Origin: Amanita rubescens
Taxonomy: Eukaryota > Basidiomycota > Agaricomycetes > Agaricales > Amanitaceae
Length of the DNA stretch: 64,000 nt
Reading direction: 5' to 3'
Assembly: GCA_015039365.1 (NCBI GenBank)
Contig: WION01000004.1
Location: 124,001 to 188,000 of the forward strand
A model generated the notes under the pieces. That model was not told the DNA's origin, did not search any database, and saw only the letters and a program-made list of their open reading frames with translations. Below are positions 23,940 through 36,430 of this stretch, piece after piece; positions within the stretch are counted from its first letter, which is position 1; each line of letters begins with the position of its first letter. Both the position numbers and the translations under genes were made by a program.

Positions 23940-24452
23940 ATGCAGCTATTCCGCGTCGTTCTTTTGTTGAGTGGCATTATTGGCATCAACGCGCTTACCA
24001 CCACACGTCGTCAAACCAATGGATGTGACTGCGCTGGTATACGGTCATTTCACATGAAAGTCTGAGGCAGATCTGACAGACACTGGTCAGGGACAGGAAT
24101 AATTCATGATTTTGCGTTGATAGGGATTATCCGCACCAGTACGAAGACTATGAGGTATGTTGCACGGTGAAAACTTGTTATGCCCAATGTTTGTCAACGG
24201 ATTCCAGGGATTTACGTTTAGCTGTCCTGGATCTACTTATTATGAGTACCCCATCCTTGCTGACGGTGACTTATATTCCGGCGGAAGCCCTGGCGCTGAC
24301 CGTGTCATTTATGACAACGATGGCAATTTTTGCGGTGAGTGCACGGCTCTGGGATATTGAAGCAAGGCAATGTCCTCATGCCAGTCGACTTAGCATGCCT
24401 GATTCACACCGGGGCTTCAACTTACGATGGTTTCGTTGAATGTACATTTTGA
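23940..24452 (+). CDS. Small secreted cysteine-rich protein
   Basis: Four exons (23940-24043, 24124-24154, 24208-24334, 24394-24452) give 106 residues in one frame. The first donor (GTCATT) is weak but is the only phase that works. The start MQLFRVVLLLSGIIGINALT is a clear signal peptide. A TTTRRQ segment follows and could be a Kex2-like processing site. The mature part is acidic with six cysteines (in GCDCAG, FSCPGS, NFCACL and VECTF), so up to three disulphides, and many Tyr, Gly and Asp. No known domain is recognised. Small size, secretion and even cysteine number fit the effector-like secreted proteins of fungi, but there is no direct evidence for such a role. Confidence 0.6.
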
Positions 24453-25007
24453 TTGGATAGTCGATTATCACTGGTATATTTAATTACTCTTGAGTCGGAT
24501 CTGGAAGGGGAATATACCTAGGGCGCAATTGAATGTCGTTGAACTGGAAGGTATGCGCCCGCGTTTGTATGGATCCTGGCTTGGGAAACTTTTGTGTCAT
24601 AGAACTTTAACAGAAATCGGATTCATACCGCATGGTCGTTTGTTGAAGTGTGTAGATGACGGTAAGCTTAAAGCCACAGGCATTCAAATTAGCACGTCAC
24701 GTTGCTAAACGAGATTCAGCTTAATGTTGTGAGGCGTTACGTATGCTCCTAGTAAGGAGTGGCTAATTTTGTGCCAGTAAGAGGGTCCTACAAAGATCAC
24801 GAAGCGAATCAGTGTATTACTGCTCTCGGAAACCGACTCCTGTGCAGGATCTTCTGAAGGTGCAATCAGATGATTGCCATCAATATTGTTGTCAAAGGGT
24901 ATATCATCGCCCGGTGTCTTCACACGTGCAGGTCCTAGACACGGAATCAGATATTGCAAGCTATCCTCGTACATTAATCTGGAATAACAAGCGAAAATAG
25001 AATACTT
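24453..25007. other. Intergenic region, nothing recognised
   Basis: Frames of 60-90 codons occur on both strands but show no recognisable motif. The region lies between the stops of the secreted protein gene (+) and SF3A2 (-). Confidence 0.4.
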
Positions 25008-25871
25008 TTAATAGTGCAATCGAAACATGAACTGGAAGCTATACTGTTTTGTATCGGGGTCCCAATGAGACCAGTTCCAGTATCCCGCATCGTCCGTCTC
25101 ATCCTCAATTTCACGAGCGGGTATTCGAAAAGCAATGGTTTCGTATGGCTCTGCCGCAACCTGTAAATCGTTAACGCCGCCCACGACATAGAATAACATC
25201 ACGCACAATGAGATACTGATAGGCCTTGTTTGGAGGCTCCCTCTTCTGCTCCCATGCACTCATAAATCGTCGGCGTGGGATCACATCAGGTTTAATTTGT
25301 GGTAGGTGCACTTGCACCATCATCCCTTCCTTGCCCGTGTCCCTGTCACGAACTTTGGTAACTCGGTAGCCCGGTCGACCAATCTTAAGGAAGACTTTTC
25401 TTTGCACGCTGCTCTGAGGCGGAGCAACCATAAGTTGTGTCTCTTTCGCATCACGGGCAGCACGACGAGCAAGATTGGTTTGATGTTTTTTTCCTTGCGT
25501 ATGGGCAAGATAGGAACCTTCGTTCGTGTGCAGAGTCAGACACAGACGACATTCGAGAGAGCCAAGATGATTTCGTAAGATGTAAGGATCCTGCCAGGAC
25601 GAGTTAAGCTGGCAGAAAAACACCTCAGTGAGGGTCAAAATACCTTCGCAAGGTCGATGGTTTCAAGCGCAAGTTTCCTTAACCGTTCACGTCTGTCAAC
25701 ATTCGTCTCCGACGCACCAGCAACCCCGCCGCCTCCGAATTTTGATCCTACGCGATTCTACGGCTGGAATTTGAGGAAAAGTGGGTTGAACAAAAGACGG
25801 GTACAGACCTGATAATCTGTTCATAACATTTAATTCTAATCCAATATACTTTTGAGGAAACACATACCCAT
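25008..25871 (-). CDS. PRP11: Splicing factor 3A subunit 2 (SF3A2 / Prp11 / SAP62)
   Basis: Exons by my reading: 25871-25868 (ATGG), 25816-25809 (ATTATCAG), 25757-25644, 25590-25207 and 25160-25008. Together they give exactly 221 codons in frame and the family start MDYQNRVGSKFGGGG. The U2 snRNP protein helps fix U2 at the branch point. Visible features: NVDRRERLRKLALETIDLAK; the C2H2/matrin zinc finger HLGSLECRLCLTLHTNEGSY followed by HTQGKKHQTN; KIGRPGYRVTK; PRRRFMSAWEQKREPPNKAY; and AAEPYETIAFRIPAREIE near the end. Length suits the fungal form. The 4-base first exon and 8-base second exon are notable but strongly supported by phase and by the conserved N-terminus. It is divergent from RRP5, with about 200 bases shared. 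Confidence 0.95.
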
Positions 25872-26073
25872 GGAAGATGTAGTTTTGCGGCACGCTCTGC
25901 GAGTTTGAACGAGGAAGTCAAGCTGTTTCAAGTGTTTGTCACCGAAGTCAACGACCAGTCACTAGTCACAGCTGACCTAAGCGACGCTCCTAAAATAGAT
26001 GCAATCAAAATAGTGGAAAAACTGGCTTTCGATGATATAGTTTCCTCAAGTGTCCCGAAGCTCTGTTTCAGAC

Positions 26074-29000
26074 ATGGCTGGCCAAAAACGTGCTCTAGAC
26101 GAACCGAAAAGCACACGTCACTCAAAAAAACCAAAGACTGCAAACAACGGCAGAGCGAAACACCCAGAATCTGTGCAGCCTACATCTACTTTGCTCACGG
26201 AAGAATTTGACTTTCCTCGTGGAGGAGGAACCACTTTGACACCAGCCGAGGTGAAAGCAACACGAGCTGAAGGTATTAAAGAAGCGAATGAGGAGTTAAT
26301 CAAAGTATGTCCTGGCTGTGGTCTTATTCCCGATGACTAAACTATGCAGGATGAGAGTAACAAGAAGACAACCAAGAAGCGCAAACGCGAGCCAGAAGTT
26401 TCAAAGACAAGTTCCACAGAGAAAAAAGAAAAAGCTCGTATAGAACACCTTAATTACAAGGTTTGGACATACTTTATCTAGACCGACAATCTCATCTCTC
26501 ATTCCTCAAGAAAGAGGTTGACCATTGGCATGAAGCTGCTTGGACAGATCATCTCGATTCATCCCCTTGCGCTCCTAGTATCGTTGCCAAACCAGTTATA
26601 CGCACATGTTCCCATCACCAATGTGTCGTCTCAGTATACAAACGCGCTAGAGCGCTTAGACGAAGAGCATGGGGATGACCAATCGGATGAGGAACAGTCG
26701 AATGGTGAAATTGGGAGCGACAATGACGACGAATCATTGACAAATGTTCAATCCCCCGAACTCCCTGACATGTTCCGTGCAGGGCAGTTTGTCAGAGCCG
26801 TGGTAACGGCTGTTCATGCACCAGGAGCATCGAATATACCGGGCTTAGAGAAGTCGAGAGACCAACTGGTGAAAGCAAGCAGAAGAGTTGAGTTGAGCCT
26901 TTCACCTGAAAAGGTGAACGCTGGGGTATCAATGTCAGACCTTAGAACTGGTTTTGCGCGTGAACATTTCTTCACATGCATAGGCTCTATTCTTACTCTA
27001 TTTTTTGACAGACGTTAACAGCAGCTGTTAGAAGTGTCGAAGACCATGGATACATATTGGACCTTGGTATTCCTGATGCATCGGGATTCTTGTCGTTCGA
27101 AGATGCGAAGAAGGGACCTTTCAAGTGTAAACTACGTGAAGGGTGGCTGCTTGACGCAACTGTGACGAAATTATCGAAGAACAAACGAAATTGCGATGTT
27201 TCAATAGATCATCCACTTTTCGCCTCTTCGCATGTCGGTATTTCATTTCCATTTATCTACTAATATGTTGACGCATGAGTCTAGCTATCGGAAGCAACCC
27301 ATGCTAATTCTCTCATCCCGGGACAGCTAGTTCAATGCCTTATCATCGCCAACAGTCGCTTAGGACTCAACTTACAAGTGCTAGGACTCTTTGATGGAAC
27401 CATTGATGAGTTTCACGTCCATAAGGCTGCTTCTGAGAAGATATACAAGGTTGGCAAAAAAGTCAAGGCAAGGGTGCTGTACAATTATGACTCTTCCCCT
27501 CCAAAATTTGCACTGGCTTTGACGGACCATCTCCTTCATCTCCAACCGCGCGTGCTGAGGGATCCCACGAACCAAAAAACAAAAGATATGGCAGAAGCGT
27601 ACCCTATTGGTACTATTCTCGAGTCAGTCAAAGTAGCCAGGGTGGAACCTGATCGAGGCATTATAGTTGATGTGGAATCTGGCTTGCAGGGGTTCATTCA
27701 TGTTCGTGTCGCAGCGCTTTCAATGTATTTAACTGACATTGATATGCAGATATCCCATTTATCTGATGATCACGTACCGTCTTTGAATGTGTCTGGGCCG
27801 TGGAAACCTGGATCCTTGCATAGAGCTAGGGTGATAGGTTATTTTGCGCTTGATGGCTTATTACAGCTGTCTTTGAAGTCCTCCGTATTAAATCAAGCCT
27901 TCATGCAGGTCAGCGATGTCGAGGTTGGGGAAGTGGTCAAAGGCACTATCAAGAAGATCACTGATTCTAGCCTGTTTGTGACAATTTCCGGCGGCATTGA
28001 TTGTGTTGTCTGGCCAAACCATTATGCGGACATCGCACTAAAGCATCCAGCGAGACGTTTTAAGCCAGGGGCGGCCATTAAATGCAGAGTATGCGTTGTC
28101 GCTATTCCGTTTTGTGATTTTTTTTTTCAAACATGTTCTAGGTATTAGTCGTGGATACAGAGCGGAAGCGCATATCATTAACTGCCAAAAAAACTCTTGT
28201 CCAGTCCACTTTACCTATCTTGTCCAAAATGAGCGATGTCAAGATAGGCATTGTGACACATGCTGTAGTATTCAAGGTCTCGCCTGTGTTAATGGTCGAA
28301 TTCTACAATAATCTGAAGGCAATAGTGCCAGCTAGAGAGATGGGGTATGAATGGTCACTTCTTTAACTATCAGCTAATTTTCAAGTCCGTAGTGAAACCT
28401 CGATAAGCAATCCTTCGGAAGTATTTCCAATAGGAAAGATTGTCAATGTCCGAATCATTGGGGTTGAAGCCGAGCAATCGCGTATTGTTGCCAGCATTCG
28501 ACAAGCAGCACCTAACTTTTCGTCGCCGGTAGTGGACATCACCGGCATAGACGTAGGTGACACAGTCCAGGGGGAAATAGCAGAAATACACAAGGAAAAT
28601 ATCATCTTGAAGTTACAACCAACTCAAGCTCGCGCGCTTCTCTCGTCTAAAAATCTTGCGAATCACCGCAATGTATCTTTGGCACAATTGCACGTTAGGT
28701 TGAAGGTCGGGGAGAAACTCGACGGATTGATTGTCGTTGCAAGAAATCCGGATAAGAACTTGGTTATTGTGGCCAATAAACCCCAGGCGAAGTCCGCATT
28801 GCCTTCCAAAAGTTCTCTGACAGTGGAGTCGGCAATGTTAGGACAAACTGTCATGGGACGTGTAACGCACCATAGTCCGCGGGGCACACTTCTCAAGATA
28901 AACTCCCATTTAGGCGGACTACTGCATCCTACAGACACGTCTGACGACTACGATACCGGAAACGCTTTGCCTCCTTTGGACTCTATCATCAAAGCTACAG

Positions 29001-31223
29001 TCATTCAAATACACGCAGACAAAAAACAACTTGTTCTGTCCACGCGTAGCTCCAGAATGCAACCAGATAAAAATTCAAATATCCTCGATCGTGAGATTAA
29101 AGGTGTAGAGGACCTCCAGGTCGGAGATGTGGTCCGTGGATTTATCAAGAGCGTCACAGAACATGGCTTGTTTGTGACCATAGCCCGCGGTGTCGATGCT
29201 CGAGTTCAAATTAAGGAACTCTTCAACGAGGTAAGTTATTTTATCGGAGTTCTCAACATCAGCTAATTAAGCTCGTTCGAAGTATGTCAAAGACTGGAAG
29301 CCTCGATTCCAAGTTAATCAGCTCGTGAAAGGTCGAATACTGAGGTATGTTATCAATGATATGAAGAATCAAGCATTTATTTACTCGGTCTATCAGCGTG
29401 GATACCGAAAACAAAAAAGTGGAGATGACTTTCAGATCTGAAGACTTCATAAAGCGCTTTTCTAAAGATGCCATCACCAGTGTAAGCCCTGGCCAAAAAG
29501 TAGATGGTATTGTCAAGAGGGTCGAGAATTACGGGCTCTTCATACAAATTGATGGGTCAAAGCTGCAAGGATTGTGCCACAAATCCGAGGTATGCAGATT
29601 CTCTCCAGATAATAGCCACGCTAACTTGAGCCGCTCAGCTTTCCGACAATAAGGATGCAGATGTAGCGGCAGCACTGCAGGGTTTCCGAGAAGGAGATCG
29701 CGTGAAAGCGCTTGTACTAAAGGTTGAGCAGCGTCGAATATCATTGAGCATCAAGCCTTCACACTTCGACGAGGCCGATCTCAACGATGAGGGTGGTAAT
29801 ACGTCTAATGATGAGCAGGGGACCGATCAACTTGGAGTAGTAGGAGGTGATGATGTTGACAGCGATGCCGCATCGGAGCCTGACGAAGACGACGATAAAG
29901 ATTCAGACGCTGTGGACGAAGACCATTCGGAGAGTGATGATGACGCAGTTGACATCAACACGGGCAATGTGCAGCAGTTACTCGGGACGGTCCCGGCCCA
30001 ACAAGACGGCAAAGCACCTGGCTCTTCCACTGTTCCAATGAAGATTGCAGGGTTCCAGTGGTTTGGTGATTCACAGGATGCAGAGGACGACGCTGACTCA
30101 GAGTCCTCCGATGAAAGCGACAAAGATGAACAGCCGAGCAAGAAGAAACGCAAGAAGCGCAAAGAAATCGAATACGACCTGACGGCCGACATGCATTCGA
30201 AGGCGCCGGAATCCAATGCAGATTTTGAGCGTTTGCTACTCGGGTCGCCCAACTCTTCCTATCTTTGGATTCAATATATGTCTTTCCAGTTGCAGTTATC
30301 CGAAGTAGACAAGGCACGAGAGATTGCTCGCCGTGCCGTGGAGACCATCAACTTCCGCGAAGAGCAAGAACGACTAAATGTTTGGATTGCTTTACTAAAC
30401 TTGGAGAACGTGTATGGAACAGATGAGAGTCTAGACGAGACGTTCAAAGAGGCTGCCCGAGCAAACGATTCCAAAACAGTACATCTCCGTCTTGCGTCTA
30501 TTTTCGAGGAGTCTCGAAAACTTGAAGTACGTCATTCCGTTTATCGTTGACGCAAGAAACCTATAACATCTTACAGAAAGCGGAAGAGCACTACAAGAAA
30601 ACGTGCAAAAAGTTTGGTCAAAGCTCCAAAGCGTGGACGTCATTTGGCAAGTTCTATCTCCTGAAAGGAGACTTGGAGGAAGCGAGAAAGCTACTCCCCA
30701 GGAGCCTCCAGAGCCTGGAAAAACGAAAACGTGAGCTTTTTGTCTCTTTCGTTGCGGTCGTGATACCAAAAACATATTTCGCATCACAGATCTAAAAACT
30801 ATATCCAAGTTTGCACAACTCGAATACAAACATGGAGATCCCGAAAGAGGTAAAACTATCTTTGAGGGCATTGTTGACTCGCACCCGAAGCGCTGGGATC
30901 TATGGTCGATTTACATGGACATGGAAGCTGGACAAGGAAACATCCAGAGTCTCAGGCAAGCAAAGTTTGCCGCCCCTCATTGAAGTTACTGATCTGTGCT
31001 GTAGAAACCTCTTTGATAGAGTACTCGCATTGAAGATGACAAGCCACAAAGCAAAGTAAGACATTTATCTTTTATGGTATGATATATATATGATGGGATA
31101 TGCAGGTCTTTCTTCAAGAAGTGGTTAGAGGTAGAGCATAAGCTAGGGGACGAAGGAGGCGCAACGATAGTGAAGCAAAAGGCAGTTGAATGGACGCAAA
31201 GAGCAAGCAAATTATCATCATAG
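26074..31223 (+). CDS. RRP5: rRNA biogenesis protein RRP5 (S1 repeats plus HAT repeats)
   Basis: Start is MAGQKRALDEPKSTRHSKKP at 26074, with many short introns, ending WTQRASKLSS at 31221-31223; roughly 1,450 residues. Rrp5/PDCD11 is needed for early cleavages of pre-rRNA in the nucleolus for both subunits. After a basic N-terminus come repeated S1 RNA-binding modules, for example LTIGMKLLGQIISIHPLALL, VGEVVKGTIKKITDSSLFVT, VGDVVRGFIKSVTEHGLFVT and PGQKVDGIVKRVENYGLFIQ, spread from about 26515 to 29760. Then an acidic linker (about 29780-30130) with a KKKRKKRK basic patch, and C-terminal HAT/TPR repeats: ADFERLLLGSPNSSYLWIQY, AREIARRAVETI, NLFDRVLALKM and FFKKWLEVEHKLGDEGGA. This order is diagnostic. 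The RRP5 stop is 170 bases from that of the convergent Tea1-like gene. Confidence 0.95.
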
Positions 31224-31393
31224 CAACCCAACATTTACGCTAAAGCAGTCGTATGCTGCTCGTAAAGTCAATATATATGTAGGCAACGAAAGACAGCGCG
31301 ACGAAAGTCATTATGGTGCTACTCAGCTGTAAGACTAGGGTATAAGCAAAATACACATAGATGAGCGGAAAGGGAAAATAAAGAGGCGAGTCA

Positions 31394-34300
31394 TTATGAT
31401 CGTGGTGAACGTGCTCTATCCACCACGGAATCGGGTTCGAAATCGCTCAGTGGACGTCGGTTGCTCATCGAACTAGCAAGTTGGCGTTGCCAGTCTTCAA
31501 GCTCGTTTGAAAGGTTTTCAAATGCCAAGGCATTTTCTGAACTTGACGTACTTGGCGGACGGCCGGACACGTCAGACAATGGTCGCTGGCCAAACGAGGG
31601 GTTCCCAACATCAAGCAAGAGGCCAATCTTATGCGTGAGTTGGTCATTCTCTCGCCTAAGAGTAGCATTCTCGATGCTCAGCTTCTCCAGCAGTGTTTCG
31701 TCTTGACCACCTCTCGTGATGTCTAGTGAAGACTGGAGACGTTCGATTTCCCGACGCAAATCTTCTGCTTGAGTTGACCTATTGTCTGCCTCTTTCCGCG
31801 CCTCCACCAGCGCGTCACGCAGAAGCTCCAGTTCCTTTTGTAGGGTGCTCAGACGCAACCGTAAGTCCTGGTTCTCATCATGGAGTTGCCTCGCCTGTCT
31901 TTGAACTTCCAAGTACTGAGGTACTTCTTCCGAGGGAGTAACACGTCCATTGACCCCTCTCGAACTCTTGCCCCGAGCCGCGTCTAGCTCGGCCTGAATT
32001 TGAGAGTTTAGATTTTTCTGTTTGGTGAGCTCATCCTTCATCCTGCGCATCATTCGCTCCGTACCCCTTGCAAAATGTCAGAAATCGAAACGTAACACTT
32101 TAAGCTACTTGGTAACTCACTTGACGTAATGCACAGCTAGTTGATAATCCTCCTCCAGTTGATGAAGTCGGGCTTTGTAAGCCCGTTCCGACTCGTCCAA
32201 CTTTTGCTCCAGTTCGGAGACACGTCCCTCTGCATCGCCACCCCGAACCAAGTCAAGCTGACCTGACAATTGATTAACTTGAGCTTCGACATCCCGTTTT
32301 CGACGCAAAGTTTGAGCAAGCTCGCGCTGAGCGTCTTCGTGCATTCGAATGCGCTCAGCCAGTTTTGACTCCAGCTCAGAAAGGGCCTCGGGAGAAACTG
32401 CACCGTTTGAAGTAGCCCGTGAAACTGATCTCATGTCATCATCCTCTACGGTGATCCCATTTTCGGCAAGATGACTCCGCATGACAGCCAGCTTCATCAC
32501 TGCGTCAGTTGCTTCCTTTGACTTGGTGACCAAAGTCAACTCCTTGTCGGACAGTTCCTTGCGAATAGCAGCTACATCGGCAAGTGCACCAGAAAGCTGC
32601 CCACGCAACCCCACGATTTGAAATCTTAGCATAGACTGCTCCGATTCTTGCTGATGTAGTCGATGTTGTTCCTCGGCAAGCTGACTCTGAGATTCGTCAA
32701 CGCGCTGTGCGGCTTCCCGCAAGAGAGACCGCAGGGATCGTGCCTCGACTTCCAATGCCTGGATTTTCTCTGAATGCCCGCGAACCATACGGTCCTCGTC
32801 GGCTTTTAACTCGTGATGTGAGTCTAGGATCTGGCCCAGACTTCCTGTTGTGACAGCGCGCAGAGCATCAGCCTCCTGTCGAGATTGCGCCCACGAACTT
32901 TCCACATCCAAGAGACGTGCTTGGGCTGCCTCTGCATCTGCAGTGCGAGTTGTAACCTCACCACGGAGCTCGGCCACCTCAGTTTCGAGACGACGGATAT
33001 CCTCCACAGCCCGTTGGTATTTTGCGTCGACTTCGTCCGTGCGCGAGGACGCAGCCTCGAGAGCCTGTCGCGTCTGGTCAAGGGCACGGATATGTTGCTC
33101 CTGCGATGTCAACAGCTCGGCTAATTGCGCGCGAAGATGTGACCCATCAGCTTCTCTTTGTTCGAGAAGCGAGGTCTGGGATAAGAATTCTTGAGTTTGA
33201 CTACGGAAACGTGTATCGAGCTTATTGTGCTGTTCCTGTAACTCATTCAAGCGTTGCAGTGCACGGTTGTGCGTCTCGTCGGAGACTTCTGCACGTTTCA
33301 CAGCATCGTTTGCGCGCAATTCAGCATTTTCATGCAGCCTTGTTCTCAGGGTCAATGCCTCGTCCAAATCAATCGTCTTTCGGTCCTGAGCGCGTCGCTC
33401 GCTCATCAAATTTGAAAGGTGCCGTTCCAGTTCAGCAATTCTCTCCCGATCGAGCTTTTGTGCGTCTGCGACATTATTCGCTTCCAGAGCCACAAGCTTT
33501 GAACGGTAGTACGCGGTTTCGTGGGCCGCGCTGTTTTTGACACGCTCCGCATCTGCGACGCGATCGGACACCTGTTTGGCTTGCTCGACCATGACTGACT
33601 ACAGATAACAGTTAGACAAGCAGGCAGAGAATCCAAAAAAGTCATCTTACCTGTATCTGGGCTTTGAACGATTTGAATCTGAGGATGATATCGGCATCCC
33701 TGTTGCTAGTCACGTCCTCGGTGTCAGTAACATCGGTCCCTTCCTTTTCAGCATATAAATAGCCCATCTTGACTGCTTTACCCAATGCTTCTTTCATCCA
33801 CGCTACCTGTTTTTTTGCCGATTCTAACTCTGCATCCTTCGACTTGATCTCCTTCAACAGATCAGCTGCTACGTTACTGACCGAACCATTCCCAGTTCTG
33901 GATGGAGGTCGGACGTAGCCGTTCATGGTCGGTGATCCGGAGTGGGAATTATAAAAGCTGTCTGGGGTGTGCTTGGCTCGATCAACAACAGGGGATGTGC
34001 GGCCGGCAAGGTTAACGTTGGTCATGGAAACGCTCATCATGTTAGGTTGCGTTTGATCCGCGCCATTGGTCGGTGATACAGCGCGGCTCGAAACACCATT
34101 TTGGGAGGGACTCTTTGCCCGTGCTTGGACCTGATCTGGTGAGATGGTTCTTTCGCGCGGGAGCGATTCAAGTGTGCCAGCTTCGAATGTTTCGTCCGAT
34201 TCCTCATCGTCCCTCCGCGGACGGACGGGTGCCTTGCCCTTACCGTTCACAAGTGTTGTGTCAGTCCCACTCGCGTTCTTCGGTCTGCCACCTGCGGGGG

Positions 34301-35989
34301 ACATTGCGCGACGGGAACCCTCGGCTTCCGGTGACATGGGTCGGCCGTTGACTGGAGTTGTAGAGACAGACCCAACGGGTGGTGGTTGGGAAGCGGATAA
34401 CGACGTCTTGCGAATGGTATTTTGAACGGCAGAAGGTTGTTTGTTGGAGTCGGGGTATTTGATGTGCTCTGTTGACTATCAGTTCCCGCGATGCACTACA
34501 CATTAAGAAGTAACGGACTGGTATCCAGGACGTGAATTGTATTCGCATCTTCTCCCTTTGGCGAAAATGACTCTCCTCCAAGAACATAAACCTTTGTGCC
34601 GGCAGATCCCATGGCATGGCCAGAGCGCCCAGAGGGTGCAGGACCCATGTTTTGAAACATGTACCACCGCTGATCTAAAATACATGAGTCGAGTGTTGGG
34701 ATATAGAGACCGATGACAAACTGGAGATTTTGAATGCTGCTAGATCGTTCAAGTCTTTTCCATCCACACCCCGCCCACCAAAGATGTAGATGACGTCATC
34801 GACTACTGCTGCTGCATGGCCTTCTCTAGCCAAAGGAATAAAACCGATGCACTGCAGCTCAGTCCATGTTCGGGTTACGATGTCGTAGGACCATGTATCA
34901 TTGTAGTGATATTGGCCGTCCGTACCTCCGAAACTGACGGGAATGAATTAAAGAGCCGGTGTGAAGAAATGCGCATGGACTCACATGATGATATGGTTGT
35001 CATATGCAACACAGATGTGACCCGTCCGTTGAGCAGGTCGTTCGGGTGTCAAGGGCTCTTGAGGTTCCCATGCAGCTCTAGACCTTACTAATATGGGTTT
35101 AATAAGGACCAAACTTGATGAGAAAAGCACGTACATGAGTTAAGATCAAAGACCCAGAGATCATTGAAGAAAACACCGTCCGCTTGACCGCCAAAGACGA
35201 AAAATTTGGAGCCAGCCATGGCCACGGCATGGCCATAACGACCAAGAGGAGCAGGACCGTGAACGGTAACGCGAGTCCATTCCTTGGAAACTAAGCGCTG
35301 GCGGTTAGCCGGGCCGGTGAAGAAACGGACAAACATACCGAGATTGAGGAGGTAGAGGCCGTCGTCCTCTTTATCGGTTAAGCGGGCTTTGGAGTCTGCC
35401 TTGGTATCACCCCCCCATACGATGAGGACATTGGAGACGAGGGCGCTGGCATGACCAACACGAGGGCTTGGGATTTCGCCGGCTGTTTGGAGAAGGGTGG
35501 CAGAGTTGTCGCGGGAAGAAAAAAGATAGAGATCGTTTCGGGGAGAGTCGCGGACAAGGCCACCAAAGATGTAGAGGTCGCCATTTGTGGTAGATAATGA
35601 GGGAAGGGAATGACCATAGCGAGGGAATGGAGAAGGAGAGGGGGATGAGGGAGGGGCGACGCCGGGCTTTGGGAGGATGATGGGAGGAAGGAAGGAAATG
35701 CGTTTGACGGACCAGGGATAAGCAGGAGCAGGTCGTTGGGGTTGGGGTTGGGGTTGGGGCTGAGGCTGAGGTTGAGGCTGGGGTTGGGGTTGAGAAGGCT
35801 GAGGGGGAGGTTGCTGTGGTGGCTGTGGAGTTTGCTGAGGTTGAGGTGGAGAACGCTGCTGACGTTGGCTGGAGAAAAAGGTGAGGCGGAGGAAGAGAGG
35901 CATTTCAGCACGGACCTGTCCTGAAGCTGCGCAAGGGTTTGAGACGCAGCAGGCTGAGGAGGATTATTCCTCCGCCTAAAGAAGGACAT
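31394..35989 (-). CDS. Tea1-like kelch-repeat and coiled-coil polarity protein
   Basis: Start is MSFFRRRNNPPQPAASQTLA at 35989. A short first exon splices into a Pro/Gln-rich low-complexity run (QPQPQ repeats, about 35735-35860). Kelch repeats follow: FPRYGHSLPSLSTTNGDLYI, GRYGHAVAMAGSKFFVFGGQ, HICVAYDNHIIMFGGTDGQY, GHAAAVVDDVIYIFGGRGVD and SGRSGHAMGSAGTKVYVLGG. A Ser/Pro-rich linker (about 33900-34430) leads to a coiled coil of more than 700 residues (about 33600-31480), ending RARSPRS. Kelch propeller then long coiled coil is the plan of fission yeast Tea1 and yeast Kel1/Kel2, which ride microtubule ends and mark growth sites. About eight introns; total near 1,400 residues. Confidence 0.85.
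35735..35860. repeat. Gln-Pro codon repeat inside the Tea1-like gene
   Basis: On the plus strand GGTTGGGGTTGGGGTTGGGG and related GGCTGAGG hexamers code for (Gln-Pro)n on the minus strand. It is a likely length-variable microsatellite. Confidence 0.7.
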
Positions 35990-36430
35990 GCGAACGAACG
36001 GTATGGCTGCAGACAGCTAAGTTACAACTTTGCAAATGTTTGCCGACGCTCTACTCTACTCTACTCGTTCCACGTTATCACCTCCGTCTCCCCACCTCCG
36101 TGTTCTCTTCCCCGGTGTGCTGCAACTCGCTCTGCTGTAGGATACAATCTATAACATTCGCATATGTATATCGCTGTCCTGTTTCATGTCAATTCTTTGT
36201 CCGTAGCACTTTGCCAGAACTCAACTCCATTGGACTCGTCACTTTTCCCAGCCGCTCTGCTGCTTCCACTTCCTCGCGCGTCGTCTCCACTGTCACGGAG
36301 TCAGTCTTCCGTCCTACGCTATACCCTCGATTCACTCACCATCCTGTACCGCTCGCTGAGAAGGTAGAATAGACGGTAACGTTGGTGGCGGCATTGTTAA
36401 ACGACCGTTACTAACACTTCCGTCACGGCC
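35990..36430. promoter_or_regulatory. Divergent promoter region, Tea1-like gene and lipase
   Basis: 441 bases between two divergent start codons, with C/T-rich runs on the plus strand (for example CTCTACTCTACTCTACTC around 36050) but no clear TATA box. No gene is seen. Confidence 0.4.

Noticed and set aside
24490..24708. 72-codon plus-strand frame after the secreted protein
   Set aside because: No motif, no good start context and no continuation through splicing.
35736..35924. Plus-strand frame rich in Gly-Leu/Arg-Leu repeats
   Set aside because: Antisense reading of the Gln-Pro microsatellite in the Tea1-like gene.
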